Assembly: GCA_002878375.1 (NCBI GenBank)
Contig: NIRF01000024.1
Location: forward strand, 1 to 10,192
From: Dictyoglomus sp. NZ13-RE01
GTDB taxonomy: Bacteria; Dictyoglomota; Dictyoglomia; Dictyoglomales; Dictyoglomaceae
Direction of reading: 5' to 3'
Length of the DNA stretch: 10,192 nucleotides
The position numbers were made by a program, and so were the translations under genes. This document shows positions 1 through 6,625 of this stretch, piece after piece. Positions within the stretch are counted from its first letter, which is position 1. Each line of letters begins with the position of its first letter. Below the pieces are notes generated by a model, which saw only the letters and a program-made list of their open reading frames with translations, did not search any database and had not been told where the DNA came from.

Positions 1-1
1 A

Positions 2-202
2 GTATTTATGGGAGCATTGTTAGTTATTTACTTAACATCAAAAATAGAGAAGGGAGAGCATAGAATAAAGTTATTAAAAGAGGAATTAAAGAGAGGAATA
101 ATAAGCTTCATAAATTTTGCCTTAAGAATAATTGAGATATTAAGATTGAGGTTAAAGATAAGCAAGAAAGGAAGAATTGTGCTTATGATTGGGGGTGATT
201 AA
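2..202 (+). CDS. C-terminal fragment of an unidentified basic, hydrophobic protein (possibly a transposase tail)
   Basis: The reading frame is open from the left edge of the window and ends in TAA at 200-202. The first ATG, at 8, has no ribosome binding site in view, so the gene probably starts outside the window. The visible part has a hydrophobic stretch (GALLVIYLTSKI) and then a strongly basic, helix-rich tail ending in MIGGD. I do not recognise it firmly. A hydrophobic helix followed by a basic helical tail is compatible with the C-terminus of an IS4-type transposase, and an IS4-like remnant lies at the other end of the window on the same strand, but no catalytic motif is visible. It faces the TPR gene tail to tail with only about 30 bases between the stops, and no terminator hairpin is evident there. 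Confidence 0.4.
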   Translation, partial: VFMGALLVIYLTSKIEKGEHRIKLLKEELKRGIISFINFALRIIEILRLRLKISKKGRIVLMIGGD

Positions 203-232
203 AAATGATTACAGATCAGGGAGAAATTCTTA

Positions 233-1144
233 TTACATTTTAAAAATTGAAAATCCCAAAAGAGCTTCCGCTAATTTTTTGTTAATTTTGTATAGGGTTA
301 TTAATTCTGAAAAGCCATCTATCCAACTTTTCAGCTCAAAATATGCAATTCCCAAGCCATAGTGGGCAGGTCCATTTTTTGGATCCCTTTTTAAAACCTT
401 TTTGAACATTCTAATTGCTTTATCGAATTTCTCATTTGCTAAATAAACCATGCCAATATCCACATATACATCTAAAAAATCGGGATCCTTTTTCACCACT
501 TTATTATAACTTTCTATAGCTTTTCTCCACATTTTACTTTCATGATAAGCTCTACCTAAGCCATAATAAGCAGGAGTAAAATCTGGGTCCAATTTTATCA
601 CTTTTCTAAAATATTTTTTGGCTTCATCCCAATTCTTAAGATTTAATGATGCGACTCCCATCCCATAGTAAGCATCTATATGATCTGGTTTTAATTTTAC
701 TACCTCTTTTAGTGCCTCTAAGGATTCACTCCATTTATCAAGATGAAGGTACGCTAAACCAATAAAATAGTATATATCCGCTTCATTAAAATTTATCATT
801 AAAGATACACTGCTATCTTCTTTCTTCTCTTTCTTTAAATCTATTACCTTTTGGAAGAACTCTAATGCCCTTTCCCATTTATTTAGATTGAAATAATTAA
901 AACCTAATAAAAAATATACTCCTAAAGAGCTTGGATCTAAATCAACTATTTTTTCAAGGATGTTTATTGCCTCATCATATCGCTCCATATTAGTATAAAC
1001 TAAGCCAATTCCCCAGTAGGAAGGCACATATTTAGGATCTAAATTTAAGGCGTGATTAAAAGCTTCTAATGCCTTATCCCATTCTCTTCTTCCGTAATGA
1101 ATTAATCCCGTATAGAAATGCTTTTCTTTTGAAACCTCATTCAT
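233..1144 (-). CDS. TPR-repeat protein (about eight tetratricopeptide repeats)
   Basis: This 303-residue protein consists almost wholly of tandem 34-residue tetratricopeptide repeats. About seven good units can be read, each with the pattern aYYGLGxAY...WxxAIExFxKVIKLDPDxxx, starting near residue 9 and running to about 275. A short charged insertion (KKEKKEDSS) breaks the third unit near residues 105-115, and the last unit degenerates at the C-terminus. TPR solenoids are protein-interaction scaffolds; no enzymatic domain, signal peptide or membrane segment is seen, so it is probably cytoplasmic. The start ATG (1142-1144) has no good ribosome binding site close by, because the preceding bases are nearly all A and T. 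No upstream in-frame start exists nearby, so I keep it. It lies 80 bases downstream of the CsgG-like lipoprotein gene on the same strand and may be cotranscribed with it, which would fit a shared envelope role, but the partner is not known. Confidence 0.88.
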   Translation of the reverse strand: MNEVSKEKHFYTGLIHYGRREWDKALEAFNHALNLDPKYVPSYWGIGLVYTNMERYDEAINILEKIVDLDPSSLGVYFLLGFNYFNLNKWERALEFFQKVIDLKKEKKEDSSVSLMINFNEADIYYFIGLAYLHLDKWSESLEALKEVVKLKPDHIDAYYGMGVASLNLKNWDEAKKYFRKVIKLDPDFTPAYYGLGRAYHESKMWRKAIESYNKVVKKDPDFLDVYVDIGMVYLANEKFDKAIRMFKKVLKRDPKNGPAHYGLGIAYFELKSWIDGFSELITLYKINKKLAEALLGFSIFKM

Positions 1145-1224
1145 GGTATTAATTTTAAAATAATTATCTCTTTTTTACAATAAAGCTAACTCCCCCCTAC
1201 TGAGGAATTTTAGAAAGTTCTCTA

Positions 1225-2259
1225 TTACTTAGCTAAAGTTTCTATTAATTGGTTAATTCTTTTTACAGTATTAATGTGATTATTGGTTGGATCAAGATTT
1301 AGTGCCTGCATATAGCAGTCCTTTGCAGAATTTAAATCTCCCAAAATTTCATAAATTATCCCCAAGTCATAATAGTAGGATGCTAATAACTTTTTATCCT
1401 TCTTTGCCTCGATTACGCTTCTCAACTTAAGCATTTCTTCCAAAGCATCCTTTACTAAATCCGCTTTCAATAAAGAAATAATCCTTTCTTGCTCCTTTAC
1501 TTTAAGATCCTCCCAATTTACAATGTATTTTACAAAATATGGAGATATAGTTTTTACAATAGAAGTAACAATTTTCTGGGATAAATCGTTAAAAATCTCT
1601 CCCTCTGCTTTTGGGGGTTCACTTTTTCGGACCGCATAAGGTAGTCTCGAAATTACATCCTTAACTTCATCATCAGGAACACCATAGAGTAAAGGAGCCT
1701 GATAGTATGTTTCTTCAAATTTTTGAGAGAAAGTTCTGCTTACAATAATTTGGGAGGTAGCAACTGAAATAACTCTAAAGGAACAGCTTAAATAAGCCTG
1801 ACGAGTTATAGTAGGAACTATTACTCTATAAGTAACATCACTATATTTCTTACTTGGGATATAATATAATTCTTCACCTCTTACATCTTTTATATTTAAG
1901 TCGTCTAAAGATACTAATACTATACCTTCTACTCCTGCAAGCTTTCCAAATTCTACAGCCTTTTCAATATCTACCAATCCCCATGAAGAAAGCCTCATCT
2001 CCTGAAGAATAGCATCAAGTTTTTGCCTTTCTAAAATTTCAAAATACTTCATCTCTGATAGACTTGAAATAAGCATGTTTGATATTTTTCTACTGTACTG
2101 CTCATCTAATGGAATAATGGCAATTCTCCTAATTCCTATATCAACCTCAGGACGTACCTTGTATGTAACAACTGCTCGATATGGTGGAGCACATCCAGCT
2201 ATAAGGAATAATAAAGTTAAGAGGGTTAAAAAGGATAAAAATTTAAAAATTTTTTTCAT
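1225..2259 (-). CDS. CsgG/FlgO-like outer-envelope lipoprotein with C-terminal TPR
   Basis: A 344-residue lipoprotein. Residues 1-23 are a lipoprotein signal peptide: MKKIFK, a hydrophobic core, then the lipobox L-I-A-G-C with Cys23 as the lipidated residue. Residue 24 is Ala, which would favour the outer membrane in a diderm if the E. coli rule holds. Residues about 43-120 resemble the CsgG/TolB-N-like fold: a strand (RRIAIIPLD), a helix, the EILERQKLDAILQEM segment, and GKLAGVEGIVLVSLDDL. CsgG family members form export pores or envelope assembly factors, while FlgO-like relatives have less clear roles. A single TPR unit follows near residues 292-325 (YYYDLGIIYEILGDLNSAKDCY). The start is well supported by GGGGAGG about 9 bases upstream of the ATG. 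Its own promoter lies at 2325-2352. The TPR-repeat gene follows on the same strand. Substrate or assembly partner is unknown. Confidence 0.8.
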   Translation of the reverse strand: MKKIFKFLSFLTLLTLLFLIAGCAPPYRAVVTYKVRPEVDIGIRRIAIIPLDEQYSRKISNMLISSLSEMKYFEILERQKLDAILQEMRLSSWGLVDIEKAVEFGKLAGVEGIVLVSLDDLNIKDVRGEELYYIPSKKYSDVTYRVIVPTITRQAYLSCSFRVISVATSQIIVSRTFSQKFEETYYQAPLLYGVPDDEVKDVISRLPYAVRKSEPPKAEGEIFNDLSQKIVTSIVKTISPYFVKYIVNWEDLKVKEQERIISLLKADLVKDALEEMLKLRSVIEAKKDKKLLASYYYDLGIIYEILGDLNSAKDCYMQALNLDPTNNHINTVKRINQLIETLAK

Positions 2260-2324
2260 ACTTAATCCCTCCCCTTTTTAGGGTATTAACCATGAAACTC
2301 TAAGTTTTTATTATCCCATACATA

Positions 2325-2352
2325 ATTATAACATTTTATAAAATTATTTCAA
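2325..2352 (-). promoter_or_regulatory. Sigma-A-type promoter of the CsgG-like lipoprotein gene
   Basis: Read on the minus strand, TTGAAA (2347-2352) is followed after 16 bases by a perfect TATAAT (2325-2330). Transcription would start near 2318, giving a leader of about 58 bases before the ATG at 2259. The -35 box overlaps one copy of the ACAATTGA repeat (2349-2356), so a regulator binding there could block RNA polymerase. Confidence 0.68.
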
Positions 2353-2513
2353 TTGTGAGAACACCTGGAAAGACAATTGATATGTACATAGTTACCACCC
2401 TTGACAAATAGAGATAAATTCTTAATAAACAAGCCATAAAGGGGAAAAAGATCCTTTCCCTTATACATCATTTATCCATACCTATTTGCCCAGATCAGTA
2501 ATAACACAATTGA
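2349..2513. repeat. Three copies of ACAATTGA in the divergent intergenic region
   Basis: TCAATTGT at 2349-2356 and ACAATTGA at 2373-2380 form a perfect 8-bp inverted repeat with centres 24 bases apart. A third copy, ACAATTGA, is at 2506-2513, just before the radical SAM ribosome binding site. The first overlaps the -35 of the leftward promoter, and the first two lie upstream of the rightward promoter. The DNA is AT-rich and the core CAATTG is itself palindromic, so chance is possible. A two-way operator is only an inference. Confidence 0.3.
2401..2428 (+). promoter_or_regulatory. Probable promoter of the radical SAM gene
   Basis: A perfect TTGACA (2401-2406) is followed after 16 bases by TAATAA (2423-2428), a moderate -10 element. 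Transcription would begin near 2435 and leave a leader of about 100 bases before the ATG at 2536. A second TTGACA-like box at about 2511 lacks a -10 element before the start codon. Confidence 0.5.
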
Positions 2514-2535
2514 CATTATTTCAAAGGGGGAAAGT

Positions 2536-3498
2536 ATGCTGTATCCTATAGATTCTGCAGGAATAATACTAACTTATAAATGTTCATCAAGATGTAAGCA
2601 TTGTCTTTATGCAAGTGGGCCAGAATGGACCGATTTTATAAGTAAAGAGTATTTGGATATCCTTCTTCAAGGGATTAAAAAAATTTGGAAAGATTACATA
2701 CCTCCAAGAAATAAGAATATTCTTTTTCATGGAATTCACTTTGCAGGGGGAGAGCCCTTCTTGAATTTTCCCCTACTTCTTTATGCAGTAAAGAGAGCCC
2801 ATGAGCTTGGTGTATATATGGGTTATGTTGAGACAAATGCAAGCTGGTGTATAGATAAAAATGATGTTTATGAAAAGTTTTCCCTATTAAAATCTGAAGG
2901 GCTCCCCAAGATATTTATTAGCTGTTCTCCCTTTCATGCGGAGAAAATTCCCTTGAAGAGAACTCTCCTTGCTATTGAGGTTGCCATAGAAGTGTTTGGC
3001 CCTAAGAATGTAATTGTCTATATGGATCATTTTATAAAAGAGCTTGCAAAGATAGATATAGAAAATCCAATTCCATTAGAGAAATGGGTAGAACTATATG
3101 GCAAAGCTGGAGCTGGATATATATTTTGGGAGGGATATGCCCTAATTCCAGGAGGAAGGTCAGGCTTTTATTTAGGGCACCTATTCAAGAGATATCCTGC
3201 AGAGGTTTTTAGAGAAGAAAATTGCAGATTTGAGATCTTAGAATCTCAGCATGCCCATTTTGATTTATATGGAAATTACATACCATATTTTTGTGGAGGT
3301 CTTTCCTTGGGTAAGATAAAGGATTTAGAAGAGTTTTACAATAATTTTGATCTGGAAAAACTCCCCCTTGTAGAAATCCTTGTGGAAAAGGGTCCCTATG
3401 GGCTTATGAAGTATGCAGAAAAGTTTGGTTTTAAAAAAACAAGAAGGATATGTGGGGAAATGCCACCTTTGTGTAGATGTAAGAAGATTTTTAAATGA
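2536..3498 (+). CDS. Radical SAM enzyme with C-terminal auxiliary-cluster cysteines (function unknown)
   Basis: A 320-residue radical SAM protein. The S-adenosylmethionine-binding [4Fe-4S] motif CxxxCxxC is at Cys16, Cys20 and Cys23, following a typical first strand (GIILTYKCSSRC). The SAM-contacting Gly-Gly-Glu motif (AGGEP) is at residues 70-74, and a barrel-like region continues to about residue 200. The C-terminal part holds Cys230, Cys253, Cys306, Cys313 and Cys315, with HFDLYGNYIPYFC around residues 241-253. This is reminiscent of a SPASM or shorter Twitch domain carrying an auxiliary iron-sulfur cluster, though spacing does not match the canonical SPASM pattern exactly. Such enzymes often modify peptides or anaerobically mature other enzymes, but no precursor peptide or partner gene is adjacent, so I assign no substrate. 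The start follows AAAGGGGGAAAGT, a good ribosome binding site. It appears to be a single-gene transcript ending at the hairpin at 3596-3621. Confidence 0.88.
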   Translation: MLYPIDSAGIILTYKCSSRCKHCLYASGPEWTDFISKEYLDILLQGIKKIWKDYIPPRNKNILFHGIHFAGGEPFLNFPLLLYAVKRAHELGVYMGYVETNASWCIDKNDVYEKFSLLKSEGLPKIFISCSPFHAEKIPLKRTLLAIEVAIEVFGPKNVIVYMDHFIKELAKIDIENPIPLEKWVELYGKAGAGYIFWEGYALIPGGRSGFYLGHLFKRYPAEVFREENCRFEILESQHAHFDLYGNYIPYFCGGLSLGKIKDLEEFYNNFDLEKLPLVEILVEKGPYGLMKYAEKFGFKKTRRICGEMPPLCRCKKIFK

Positions 3499-3595
3499 TA
3501 TTTTCCCACACTCTATAGAGCTAAATCCTAAGGAGTTTTATAAATATTTGTAAAAAATTAATCTCTTTACATAAAAAAGAATAGCTTTAAAAGAT

Positions 3596-3621
3596 TAGGA
3601 GGCGAAATAAATCGCCTCCTA
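3596..3621. terminator. Bidirectional terminator hairpin between convergent transcripts
   Basis: TAGGAGGCG (3596-3604) and CGCCTCCTA (3613-3621) form a perfect 9-bp, GC-rich stem with an 8-base AT loop. On the plus strand it is followed by TACTTTCTTTAT, and on the minus strand by ATCTTTTAAAG. Both tails are moderately U-rich, as for intrinsic terminators serving the radical SAM gene from one side and the sugar operon from the other. The GH65 stop codon TAG is itself the first three bases of the stem on the minus strand, so a ribosome pausing at the stop would cover the upstream arm. Confidence 0.8.
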
Positions 3622-5694
3622 TACTTTCTTTATATTAAGCTCTAAGATATTTCCTTTATAGTGTAAATTCATTTTCAATTTTTTCCAATTGTTGGGGAGT
3701 TTAGGATCAAATCTTAAACCTTTCTCGTCTACTCTTATCCCCAAGAATCCAAAAACTATGGATTCCCATGTCCCACCTATTGCTGCAGCATGTAAACCAA
3801 GTTTTGTATTTCCCATTAAATCTGATAAATCCATTTCTGATGTTTTTTTGAAATATTCATATGCTAACTCTGTAAGCCCTAATCGGGCTGATACCACAGC
3901 ATGCATAGATGGTGAAAGAGAAGAAGAATGGACTGTCAAAGGTTCATAATATTTAAAATTTATTATCTTTTGATCTGTGGGGAAATCATCATAAAAGAGG
4001 AAAAATAGAGCAATTACATCCGCCTGCTTTATTACTTTACTCTTTACTACTCCACTATGTCCTAATATGGCATCTGCTGGCTTCCCACTTTTCTTTATCT
4101 CTTCCACGTCTACTTCTTCTAATTTGTTAAACCCTTCAAATTGCTCTATAAACTTTCCTTGTGATGGGAGATATATCTTTTCCGCAACCTCCTCCCACAT
4201 TCTTCTTTCTTCTTCCCTAAATTTTATTCTCTCTTTTATATCCTTTGCTTTCTCAGGATCTTTTACTTCTACAAGCTCTAAAACTTCTTTCGCCTTTAAT
4301 AGATTCCATCTCGCAAGATAATTTGTGTAATAATTGTTATCTACTTCTTCATGAAATTCATCAGGTCCTATCACTTTTAATATCTCATATGTGTCCCTCA
4401 AAGAATTGTATCTTGCCCTGGAAACCCAATATCTCGCACTCTCTATAAACATTTCTACTCCATAGTCAAAAAGAAATTTTTCATCGCCTGTAACTAAGTA
4501 ATATTGCCAAAATGCCCACATTACATCTCCTGTAATGTGAATCTCTTGCTCTCCTGTAAGTATTCTTACTTTCTCTCCTGTTTTTGCATCCTTTCCCCAC
4601 TTTGGTGTCTCCTCTTCCCCTGTGTCCGCACTCTCCCATGCTATACTGATCCCCTCATATCCTTCTTCCTTTGCTTTTTTTCTATATCCTTCTATGCAAT
4701 GATATCTATAAAGAAGAAGATTTCTTGCTATCTCTGGAAATGTATATAAAAAGAAGGGAAAAACAAAAATTTCATTATCCCAAAAGATATGCCCTTTGTA
4801 TCCTTCCCCACTTAATGCCTTTGCAGGTATACTCACTTTAGAAGAATGCCATGGTGCCATCTGCAAAAGTTGAAATATGGCATATCTTATATTCCTCTGG
4901 GAGATATCATCCCCTTCTATCTCTATATCCGCTCTATTCCACAAAGCTTTCCACTTTTCTTTATGTTTCTCCTCTATCTCTACATCTTTTTCTATCCTCT
5001 TTAATCTTTCTAAGGGATTTTCTCCATCTATTCTGTTTTCTGTTACCCATATGTATTTCTTTAATCTTGCTTTCTTACCTCTTTCTAAATAGGTGTGAAA
5101 AATTTTCCCAATTTTCCTCTCCTCTAATATCAAAGATTCCTCATTAAAATTTTCTCCTTCATGTTCTAAACGAAAGCCTATTTCAATATTTGATTCCTTC
5201 GTCTTCAAAATCAAAAATTTTTCATCTTGATATATATTAATAAGATGGTCATATCCAATCTTTCTTTCTGTATTTATCAATGAATCAAGCTCTATTTCTA
5301 CATTTTCCTTTGCAGTGATCTCTATTTCCCAAAGTAAAAGATTTTTATCTGCCATTGATGCAAACCTTCTTGTAATTACTTCTACCTTCTCATTAGAAAC
5401 GTATCTTTCCAAAATTCCATTTTCTAAATGAAGAACCCTTTTGTATTCATTAAAAGAAAGGGGCTTTTTATCTATATATAGATTTGCTTCAAAGGGATTC
5501 CCAAGATTTACTAATTCTGTAACATCTTCAGGTGGTCTATTGTAAACCCCATTGATAAATAGACCAACCTCTTCCTGGTTCCAGCTTTCTTCCTCTACCC
5601 CTCTTACTCCTAAATATCCATTCCCTAAGGTGAATACTGTCTCCCATTTTCCTATATCTTTTCTATTAAAACTTTCCTGCACTATTTCCCACAT
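3619..5694 (-). CDS. Glycoside hydrolase family 65 disaccharide phosphorylase (kojibiose/trehalose/maltose phosphorylase family)
   Basis: This 691-residue protein spans the full GH65 fold, slightly shorter than the usual 750-780. The N-terminal beta-sandwich begins with ETVFTLGNGYLGVRG (residues 18-32). The (alpha/alpha)6 catalytic barrel has SGEGYKGHIFWDNEIF (295-310), AWESADTGEE (352-361) and IGPDEFHEEVDNNYYTN (442-458), where Glu446 should be the general acid. KQADV (556-560) and the serine-rich HSSSLS (589-594) match the phosphate-binding segments of GH65 phosphorylases, which argues for phosphorolysis rather than hydrolysis. The family inverts the linkage and releases beta-D-glucose 1-phosphate in the cytoplasm. 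AWESADTGEE reminds me more of kojibiose-type members than of maltose phosphorylase, but the exact disaccharide cannot be settled by eye. There is no signal peptide. It is the last gene of the operon and overlaps the HAD gene by 29 bases. Confidence 0.92.
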   Translation of the reverse strand: MWEIVQESFNRKDIGKWETVFTLGNGYLGVRGVEEESWNQEEVGLFINGVYNRPPEDVTELVNLGNPFEANLYIDKKPLSFNEYKRVLHLENGILERYVSNEKVEVITRRFASMADKNLLLWEIEITAKENVEIELDSLINTERKIGYDHLINIYQDEKFLILKTKESNIEIGFRLEHEGENFNEESLILEERKIGKIFHTYLERGKKARLKKYIWVTENRIDGENPLERLKRIEKDVEIEEKHKEKWKALWNRADIEIEGDDISQRNIRYAIFQLLQMAPWHSSKVSIPAKALSGEGYKGHIFWDNEIFVFPFFLYTFPEIARNLLLYRYHCIEGYRKKAKEEGYEGISIAWESADTGEEETPKWGKDAKTGEKVRILTGEQEIHITGDVMWAFWQYYLVTGDEKFLFDYGVEMFIESARYWVSRARYNSLRDTYEILKVIGPDEFHEEVDNNYYTNYLARWNLLKAKEVLELVEVKDPEKAKDIKERIKFREEERRMWEEVAEKIYLPSQGKFIEQFEGFNKLEEVDVEEIKKSGKPADAILGHSGVVKSKVIKQADVIALFFLFYDDFPTDQKIINFKYYEPLTVHSSSLSPSMHAVVSARLGLTELAYEYFKKTSEMDLSDLMGNTKLGLHAAAIGGTWESIVFGFLGIRVDEKGLRFDPKLPNNWKKLKMNLHYKGNILELNIKKV

Positions 5695-6586
5695 TGTTGA
5701 GCTCTCCCTCCTTCTTTATAACTTCCCATAATATTTCTACAAATTTTTCTGGTCCTCCACCTATATGAATAACTTCTTTTGGTACTCCATTAGGTTCCTT
5801 TCCAACAGATATAAAAGTAGCTCCTTTAGTATATTTATTGAGCATTAAATAATCGCTACCATCTACTTCTCCTATTGGTCCAAATTCATCTCCTAATATT
5901 AACATTTCTTCAGGTAATACCCCTAATTTTTCCCTAACAAATTTTGTGGAATCAGATTTATCGGTAAGTCCTACCTCAATATGTTTCACATCACTAGTAA
6001 TCCTTGGATCCTTTAGACCAATTTCAAAGGAAATTTCCTTAGTTCTCTTAATAAGATAGCTTAAAGAGGGAACATTATGGTCCTTTAATCTTTTATTTAC
6101 TGCTATAAGAAGCTCATCGATTTTTGATTTTGGTGGATCTGCCCATTCTGGAAGAGGGATTAAATCTATTTTTCTTCTATTTAATCTGTTGTAGATTATA
6201 TCTACATCCAAATTATATTTTATCTTTACTTCATTTTTAAAAGTTTCAGCAATTCTATTTAGTTTATCTTCCTCTTCAGAAGTTGCAACTCTTCTTTCCA
6301 AAGTAATAAAATCTCCATCTTTCCATTGAAAAACCTCAGAGCCTCTATTAGTACAGAAATATAAATTATAAGCTAAATCTCTATCCAGCCAAGGACCAAC
6401 TTGTCTCCATACATTATTTATATTAGTCCCCGTAATAATGACAATTTTAATACCTAATTTTAATAATTGATGAAAGGGTTCCTTTAAATACTCAGCAGAA
6501 GAAAAACGATCTGGCACAGCAGTGCCATCCCAATCAAAAATTATAGCCTTAAATCTTTTTTTAGATAGTAGTTCTATCATATGCAT
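5666..6586 (-). CDS. HAD-superfamily sugar-phosphatase-like hydrolase (C2-type cap)
   Basis: A 306-residue cytoplasmic HAD enzyme. Motif I is FDWDGT (17-22), with Asp18 as the expected nucleophile and Asp20 as acid/base, the arrangement of phosphatases and phosphomutases. Motif II is VIITGTN with Thr52. A large cap lies between motifs II and III (about 85-190), placing it with the Cof, phosphomannomutase and trehalose-6-phosphate phosphatase group. Motif III is probably Lys215 (or Lys210), and motif IV is LGDEFGPIGEVDGSD (231-245). This cap position and the length differ from beta-phosphoglucomutase, which is about 220 residues with its cap between motifs I and II. A phosphatase acting on a sugar phosphate made or used by the neighbouring GH65 phosphorylase is my inference. 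The start at 6586 has GGGGG seven bases upstream; the ATG two codons later is less well placed. The gene begins 39 bases after the permease stop, and its 3' end overlaps GH65 by 29 bases. Confidence 0.82.
   Translation of the reverse strand: MHMIELLSKKRFKAIIFDWDGTAVPDRFSSAEYLKEPFHQLLKLGIKIVIITGTNINNVWRQVGPWLDRDLAYNLYFCTNRGSEVFQWKDGDFITLERRVATSEEEDKLNRIAETFKNEVKIKYNLDVDIIYNRLNRRKIDLIPLPEWADPPKSKIDELLIAVNKRLKDHNVPSLSYLIKRTKEISFEIGLKDPRITSDVKHIEVGLTDKSDSTKFVREKLGVLPEEMLILGDEFGPIGEVDGSDYLMLNKYTKGATFISVGKEPNGVPKEVIHIGGGPEKFVEILWEVIKKEGELNNVGNSAGKF
5704..5713 (-). promoter_or_regulatory. Ribosome binding site of GH65, inside the HAD gene
   Basis: On the minus strand AAGGAGGGAG lies nine bases before the GH65 ATG (5692-5694) and inside the HAD coding sequence. 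It supports this ATG, and with it the 29-base overlap. The arrangement suggests translational coupling of the two enzymes. Confidence 0.72.
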
Positions 6587-6625
6587 ACATCTGCCCCCAA
6601 CTTCTTCATACTTTACTTTTTTCCT

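Noticed and set aside
205-243. A twelve-codon frame starting ATGATTACAGAT after the left-edge gene
   Set aside because: It is too short, has no ribosome binding site, and runs into the opposite-strand TPR gene.
2075-2281. A 68-codon plus-strand open frame across the lipoprotein signal-peptide region
   Set aside because: It is antisense to the lipobox and CsgG-like start and contains no motif; it is a shadow of that gene.
2439-2462. AAGGGGAAA / TTTCCCTT stem in the radical SAM leader as a possible riboswitch or attenuator
   Set aside because: The stem is 8 bp with a bulge, mostly A-U beyond the GGG core, and no known riboswitch core or U-run follows it.
3689-5147. Several plus-strand open frames of 67-98 codons across the GH65 region
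   Set aside because: They run antisense to a strongly conserved GH65 gene, have biased Ser/Leu/Phe content expected from reverse complement of Glu/Lys-rich codons, and lack ribosome binding sites.
6591-6618. A possible ten-codon leader peptide (ATG AAG AAG TTG...) between the second permease and the HAD gene
   Set aside because: It is too short to support, has no clear ribosome binding site, and overlaps the HAD start.
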